Assembly (NCBI RefSeq): GCF_000330885.1
Contig: NC_020062.1
Coordinates: forward strand, 1,248,374-1,312,373
DNA from: Rhizobium tropici CIAT 899
GTDB taxonomy: Bacteria; Pseudomonadota; Alphaproteobacteria; Rhizobiales; Rhizobiaceae
Direction of reading: 5' to 3'
DNA length: 64,000 bases
This document shows positions 59,780-64,000 of this stretch, in pieces. The notes beneath the pieces were generated by a model, which worked only from the letters and a program-made list of their open reading frames with translations, did not search any database and was not told the DNA's origin. Every line of letters begins with the position of its first letter. Position 1 is the stretch's first letter. A program made the translations under genes and the position numbers.

Positions 59780-60718
59780 ATGCGTATGATCACGAAACTG
59801 CTCGCCGCCACCGCGCTTGCGGCTGCCATAGCAATGCCGGCTGCCGCCAAAGACCTTCAGAAGATCGGCATTTCTGTCGGCCTGCTCGGCAATCCATTCT
59901 TCGTCGCCACCATCAAGGGTATCGAAGACAGCGCCAAGAAGATCAATCCGAACGTCCAGGTTACGTCCGTATCGGCCGACTACGACCTCAACAAGCAGGT
60001 CTCGCAGATCGACAGCTTCATCGCCGCCGGCGTCGACATCATCATGCTGAATGCCGTCGATGCCAAGGCGATCGCCCCCGCCGTCAAGAAAGCCCAGGCA
60101 GCAGGCGTCATCGTTGCTGCGTTTGACGTATCGGCTCCCGGCGCCGACGTCACCGTCATGACCAACAACATCAAGGCCGGCGAAGAGGCTTGCCAGTACA
60201 TCATCGACCAGCTGAAGAGCAAGGGCAACGTCGTCATCATCAATGGCCCGGCCTCCTCGTCGATCCTCGACCGCGTTCAGGGTTGCAAGAACGTCCTGGC
60301 GAAGAGCCCCGATATCAAGGTCCTGTCCGACGATCAGAACGGCCAGGGTTCGCGCGACGGTGGCCTTGCCGTCATGCAGGGACTTCTGACGCGCTTCGAC
60401 AAGATCGATGCCGTCTTCGCGATCAATGACCCGACAGGCATCGGCGCGGAACTGGCGGCCAAGCAGCTCAATCGCCACGAGTTCTTCATCACCTCGGTCG
60501 ATGGCGCTCCCGACATCGAAAAGTCGCTCGCAAGCAGCAAATCGATGATCAAGGCATCGGCCTCACAGGATCCCTACACGATGGCCGGAGACTCCCTGAA
60601 GATGGCGGTCGATGTCCTCAACGGCAAGAAGCCCGCCCAGCCCACCGTCCTCCTCGATCCCAAGCTGATCACGGCTGACAATCTCAAGGACTACAAGGGC
60701 TGGACGGCAGCTCGCTAA
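59780..60718 (+). CDS. Sugar ABC importer binding protein, RbsB type
   Basis: 312 residues; the ATG at 59780 follows AAGGAGGAAAG, a very strong site fitting high expression. Residues 1-23 form a signal peptide (LLAATALAAAIAMPAAA/K). The mature protein is a periplasmic-binding-protein I member of the ribose/galactose type: GISVGLLGNPFFVATIKGIEDSAK, DSFIAAGVDIIMLNAVDAKAIAPAVKKAQAAGV, AFDVSAPGADVTVMTNN and INDPTGIGAELAAKQ. The ligand is a mono-saccharide or alditol. Confidence 0.94.
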   Translation: MRMITKLLAATALAAAIAMPAAAKDLQKIGISVGLLGNPFFVATIKGIEDSAKKINPNVQVTSVSADYDLNKQVSQIDSFIAAGVDIIMLNAVDAKAIAPAVKKAQAAGVIVAAFDVSAPGADVTVMTNNIKAGEEACQYIIDQLKSKGNVVIINGPASSSILDRVQGCKNVLAKSPDIKVLSDDQNGQGSRDGGLAVMQGLLTRFDKIDAVFAINDPTGIGAELAAKQLNRHEFFITSVDGAPDIEKSLASSKSMIKASASQDPYTMAGDSLKMAVDVLNGKKPAQPTVLLDPKLITADNLKDYKGWTAAR

Positions 60719-60731
60719 AATCTCCTCCCGA

Positions 60732-60766
60732 GCGGCCCGTCCCTTTTTTCTACGGGGGCGGGCCGC
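60732..60766 (+). terminator. Strong intercistronic hairpin after the binding-protein gene
   Basis: GCGGCCCG-T-CCC pairs with GGG-G-CGGGCCGC (12-bp stem with one G-T pair), 14 bases after the stop. The loop itself is T-rich and no T-run follows. Such hairpins behind binding-protein genes often protect the mRNA 3' end and reduce expression of the gene downstream. Confidence 0.6.
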
Positions 60767-60798
60767 GATCTTTGCCACCAATCGGAAAGCGGCGTCCC

Positions 60799-61695
60799 AT
60801 GTCCAAAATCGGTGTTCACTCCTTCGTCTGGAGTGCCGGCTCCTCCAAGGAAGACCTTGAAAAGGCTCTTACAAGATCGCACGAGCTTGGCTTCCAGCTG
60901 ATCGAATTCTCCTATCTGGATCCGAAGCTGGTAGACGTGAAATGGCTCGCGTCCCGCATCGAAGAACTCAGCCTCGATGTCGCAATCAGCATGGGATTGC
61001 CGGCAGAAGGCGATATTTCCAGCGAGGATCCGACGATCGTTGCCAAAGGAAAGGACATTCTTGATCGCGCTGTAGCGCTGGTGCGCGATCTCGGCGGCAC
61101 AAAGCTTGCGGGAATCCTGAGCTCGGCGCACGGCAAGCAGGAGCGTACGCCGACGAAAAGGGGGTGGGATACCAGTATTTCGACCCTGTCCAAGGTCGCC
61201 GACCAGGCAAAGACTTCCGGCGTCACCCTCAACCTCGAGATCGTCAACCGGTTCGAGAGCAATATGCTGAACACTGCCGCCCAGGGCATGGCTTACATTC
61301 GCGATACCGGCGCCTCCAACGTTTTCCTGCATCTCGACACGTTCCACATGAACATCGAGGAGGCCGATGTCGGGCTCGCTATCCGCCATGCTAGCGACAA
61401 GATCGGCTACGTCCATATCGGCGAAAGCCATCGCGGCTATCTCGGAACCGGCAATATCGATTTCGCCGCCATTTTCGATGCATTGGTCGCAGTCGGCTGG
61501 AACGACTACGTAACCTTCGAATCCTTCTCGACCGCCATCGTCGACAAGGACCTATCGCTGAAGACGGCGATCTGGCGCAATCTCTGGGACGACAATGTTG
61601 CCCTTGCCAGACATGCACGGCAATTCATCGAGCTGGGATTGGAAACCGCCAGCCGCAAGGCGGAACTGGTGAAGCTCGCCCACCTTTCCGGCTGA
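60799..61695 (+). CDS. Sugar phosphate isomerase/epimerase, tagatose/psicose 3-epimerase-like
   Basis: 298 residues from the ATG at 60799. TIM-barrel (AP endonuclease 2) protein. The metal ligands of ketose 3-epimerases can be matched: Glu in LEIVNRFE, Asp and His in HLDTFHMN, His in YVHIGESHRGYLGTGNIDF and Glu in VTFESFS. GxPAEGDISSEDP also fits this group. It would epimerise a keto sugar at C3 or isomerise a related sugar, upstream of one of the kinases. Last gene of the plus-strand arm. Confidence 0.88.
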   Translation: MSKIGVHSFVWSAGSSKEDLEKALTRSHELGFQLIEFSYLDPKLVDVKWLASRIEELSLDVAISMGLPAEGDISSEDPTIVAKGKDILDRAVALVRDLGGTKLAGILSSAHGKQERTPTKRGWDTSISTLSKVADQAKTSGVTLNLEIVNRFESNMLNTAAQGMAYIRDTGASNVFLHLDTFHMNIEEADVGLAIRHASDKIGYVHIGESHRGYLGTGNIDFAAIFDALVAVGWNDYVTFESFSTAIVDKDLSLKTAIWRNLWDDNVALARHARQFIELGLETASRKAELVKLAHLSG

Positions 61696-61737
61696 GCGTA
61701 TCCGAAATAGTCGCTCAAGGATCGTCCGACGCTCAGC
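61691..61737. terminator. Possible terminator between convergent operons
   Basis: GCTGAGCGT (61691-61699, overlapping the stop codon of the epimerase gene) and ACGCTCAGC (61729-61737) are perfect inverted 9-mers around a 29-base loop that itself contains CGCTCA. No T-run. It may act on both strands. Confidence 0.4.
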
Positions 61738-61782
61738 AAGCGCCGGCTCGGGATCGCGTCGCGCGGCAAAGTGCCTGCAGAT

Positions 61783-62616
61783 CTACTTTGTCGCTCCAGC
61801 CGTGAGGCCTGTGATGAGTTTGCGCTGGAATAGCATGTAAGCGAGAATGAGCGGGCCGATAACGATGACAGCGCCCGCCGTCAGCACAGGCGTATTGACC
61901 GTATAACGTCCCTGAAAAAACAGCATGCCGATCGGTAGCGTGCGATAGTTGTCGTCATTAACCAGAACAAGTGGAATAAGAAATTCGTTCCATGTCCAGA
62001 TGAACAGGAACAATGCCAGCGTCGACATGGATGGCAGCATCAGGGGTACGATAACTTTCGACAGAATGTATCGTCTAGATGCTCCATCGAGGACGGCTGC
62101 CTCTATGACCTCCAATGGCAACTGCTGCATCGCGCTTGCCATGAACATTGTCGCAAAAGGCAGCGACATGGCAATTTGCGGAAGGATCAACGCCGCATAC
62201 GTGTTGATGAGACCGACATATCGCATCTCATAGTAGAGTGGAATGATGAAGGCTTCGGTCGGCACCATCATGCCGATGGTCAAGAGAACGAAAATGGTGC
62301 GTCTGAAGGGAAAGCTCAGGAATGCGAAACTGAATCCCATCAATGTCCCGAGTATGATGCTGACGATAACCACAGGGAAAACGATCAGAACCGAATTCAG
62401 GAAATAGACGTTAAAATGGCCCTCGATCCAAGCATTCGCATAGTTCTCGAAATGCGGATAGGCGGGCAATACGAATGCGCCCTGGATAAGATCGGCGCGG
62501 CTCTTCAGAGACGTCAGTATCAGAAGCGCGAAGGGGATAACCGTCAAGACCGCAAAGAGCCAAAGAATGATACGTGACGGCAGAACCGCGCCTATCCCAT
62601 GAAAATTTCTGCTCAC
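61783..62616 (-). CDS. Sugar ABC importer permease (MalG type)
   Basis: 277 residues with six membrane segments, starting IILWLFAVLTVIPFALLILTSLKS. The EAA loop is PLEVIEAAVLDGASRRYILSKVIVPL and IWTWNEFLIPLVLV is a common mark of the family. Its ATG overlaps the stop of the MalF-type permease gene by four bases. Confidence 0.93.
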   Translation of the reverse strand: MSRNFHGIGAVLPSRIILWLFAVLTVIPFALLILTSLKSRADLIQGAFVLPAYPHFENYANAWIEGHFNVYFLNSVLIVFPVVIVSIILGTLMGFSFAFLSFPFRRTIFVLLTIGMMVPTEAFIIPLYYEMRYVGLINTYAALILPQIAMSLPFATMFMASAMQQLPLEVIEAAVLDGASRRYILSKVIVPLMLPSMSTLALFLFIWTWNEFLIPLVLVNDDNYRTLPIGMLFFQGRYTVNTPVLTAGAVIVIGPLILAYMLFQRKLITGLTAGATK

Positions 62617-63509
62617 GATGCACTCCCTCCGTTCACTGGCCGCACCAGCCGATGAACGGCATAATTGATTGTGAAGACCAGAATCGCACCGATGATGGCA
62701 ACGGCCGACGCATAGCCATAACGGTTCAATTGGAAGCCAAGCTCGTACATGTAAATATTAGGAACGAGGGTCGCATTGGCCGGACCGCCCCTGGTCATCG
62801 TAAAGATTAGGTCAAAGCTCTTGATGGAAGCAATGATGGTGAGAAGCAACGCGATGCGTATTTCTGGCAGCAGGAGCGGCAGCGTTATGAAGAAGAAAAT
62901 CCTGCTTCCTGAAGCACCGTCGACCCTCGCCGCTTCAAACAGCGAAGGGTCAATCCGCTGAATACCGGAAAGAAACAGCACCATGCAGAAACCGAAGAAA
63001 TACCAGCTGGCGACGATACCTACGGCCGGTAGGACAAAGGTGAAATCGCCAAGCCAGGGTAAAGCGATCGAACCTAGGCCAACCAGCTTCAATGCCTGAT
63101 TGATGGGACCAAAAGCAGGATTGTAGAGCCAGTGCCAAATGATGCCAAGGACGGCGGTCGGCATGATATAGGGCAAAAACAGCAATGTGCGCAGCGCGAA
63201 CTGTTCCCGCTGCCTCAGCGACCAGACCAATGCGGCAAGCAACAGGCCGACAACGATCGGGATGACACAGTAGAACACCATAAAGAGTGCATTGTTTTTC
63301 AATGCGACATAGAAAGTCTCATCCGAAAGCAATTTTGCATAATTGCCAAAGCCAACCCAATTGGGCGAGCCGATCCCATTCCATTCGGTGAAACTGATAC
63401 CGATTGCCGCGATAATGGGGCCAAGGACAAGAGCAAGATAAACCAGCAAACCAGGCAGAATATAAATGAGATTTCTGCTGGCGTTGGCATCAAGTGGTGA
63501 ACGTTTCAT
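62613..63509 (-). CDS. Sugar ABC importer permease (MalF type)
   Basis: 298 residues from the ATG at 63507-63509. Six membrane segments; NLIYILPGLLVYLALVLGPIIAAIGISFTEWNG is the usual start, RIDPSLFEAARVDGASGSRIFFFITLPLL the EAA loop, and FDLIFTMTRGGPANAT the conserved loop after it (cited in part). Partner of the MalG-type permease encoded next. The ATPase of this importer is not in the window. Confidence 0.93.
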   Translation of the reverse strand: MKRSPLDANASRNLIYILPGLLVYLALVLGPIIAAIGISFTEWNGIGSPNWVGFGNYAKLLSDETFYVALKNNALFMVFYCVIPIVVGLLLAALVWSLRQREQFALRTLLFLPYIMPTAVLGIIWHWLYNPAFGPINQALKLVGLGSIALPWLGDFTFVLPAVGIVASWYFFGFCMVLFLSGIQRIDPSLFEAARVDGASGSRIFFFITLPLLLPEIRIALLLTIIASIKSFDLIFTMTRGGPANATLVPNIYMYELGFQLNRYGYASAVAIIGAILVFTINYAVHRLVRPVNGGSAS

Positions 63510-63637
63510 GCACCATCTCATGAATATGCCAGGGGTCGACTGGCGCCGCTCTGGCCGTGATCAGGATTGACGTAGCGAAGTTTCCCGCCGTTGCTTCTCA
63601 TCAAATGGAGCAGCGGCAGGATTGCTGTGTCTGGCAA

Positions 63638-64000
63638 TCACTTGCTCTTCATATAGGCGGCATAATCGGCATCGAGCTTGCCGATCAGCTCTTCAGGCGT
63701 TTGTTTGTTCGCGAGCAGCAGCGGCGTATTTTCATCAAACGTCTTGAGCATGGTGGGGCTCGCCCAATCGGGATAATGCCCCAGTGCATTGTCATCGTTC
63801 AACGATTTCCAGATCGCGATGCCCTCCTTCAGAAGCGGGGAAGCGTTGACCCCGGCATCTTCAGGAACTGGAGTAGCTGGCAGATAGCCGGCGCGAGCCC
63901 AGGTCACGGATGCATCCTTGGAGACCATGTAATTGATGTATTCGCCGGCGAGATCCTTCATTTTGTCGCTCTTGGCCAGGCCAGTGATCGCCCAGGCAAG
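63638..64000 (-). CDS. Sugar ABC importer binding protein, C-terminal part (5' end off the window)
   Basis: The frame is open to the right edge; the last 120 residues are visible. MVSKDASVTWARAGYLPATP is the typical C-terminal segment of family 1 solute-binding proteins (re-entry near xxxGxxPA), and it ends DADYAAYMKSK. As first gene of the operon SBP-MalF-MalG it gives the importer's binding protein. The permease start follows 128 bases after its stop. Ligand unknown. Confidence 0.85.
   Translation of the reverse strand, partial: LAWAITGLAKSDKMKDLAGEYINYMVSKDASVTWARAGYLPATPVPEDAGVNASPLLKEGIAIWKSLNDDNALGHYPDWASPTMLKTFDENTPLLLANKQTPEELIGKLDADYAAYMKSK

Overview
The window looks like a replicon segment (chromosome, chromid or megaplasmid) of an alphaproteobacterium of the Rhizobiaceae (Rhizobium/Agrobacterium type). 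This rests on the many solute-binding-protein ABC importers, the GC-rich codon use, a prephenate dehydratase with the ESY version of the ACT motif that I associate with alphaproteobacteria, IS3- and IS110-family elements, and gene families typical of rhizobia. No tRNA, rRNA or CRISPR array was seen. Gene assignments come from reading protein motifs; no database was searched.

Layout. 1-5340: an AT-richer surface-polysaccharide remnant (a cut-off GT14-like glycosyltransferase, a second glycosyltransferase, a methyltransferase and a KpsM/Wzm-type export permease) interrupted by an IS3-family element with clear inverted repeats and a frameshift site. 5341-8267: IS110-family transposase and a second IS3-family element. 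8276-16820: a polyol/sugar ABC importer with two ATPases, two permeases, a small membrane protein and a binding protein, plus a fused dihydroxyacetone kinase. A divergent LacI-type regulator faces this operon, with two 16-bp operator-like palindromes between them. 16922-20180: a MocR-type regulator, a small lipoprotein and a NUDIX hydrolase. 20181-29358: an EamA transporter, then a methyltransferase, prephenate dehydratase, FAD-linked and FMN-linked 2-hydroxy-acid dehydrogenases, a TrpXYZ-like ABC importer and a MarR regulator. A near-identical motif lies before eamA, before the methyltransferase operon and across the marR start, which suggests one regulon for an aromatic 2-hydroxy/2-oxo acid.

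29452-43657: mostly housekeeping and stress genes: MYG1-type hydrolase, diguanylate cyclase, a flotillin-like SPFH protein, an AlkB-like oxygenase, a bS21 paralogue, small membrane and secreted proteins, an RMF-like protein, an SbmA/BacA-type ABC protein, an SDR, a Crp/Fnr-type regulator and a VOC protein. 43907-45689: MarR and a GH13 amylase-family enzyme. 45859-50092: a complete outer-membrane factor / FtsX permease / ATPase / HlyD efflux operon. 50650-51579: a GNAT/FemAB-like protein.

51603-61695: a divergent sugar catabolic locus. The minus-strand arm is aldolase, FGGY kinase and HAD protein. The plus-strand arm is DeoR regulator, second FGGY kinase, RbsABC-type importer and a tagatose-3-epimerase-like enzyme. 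An inverted repeat lies in the shared control region. 61783-64000: the distal part of a further sugar ABC importer, cut by the right edge.
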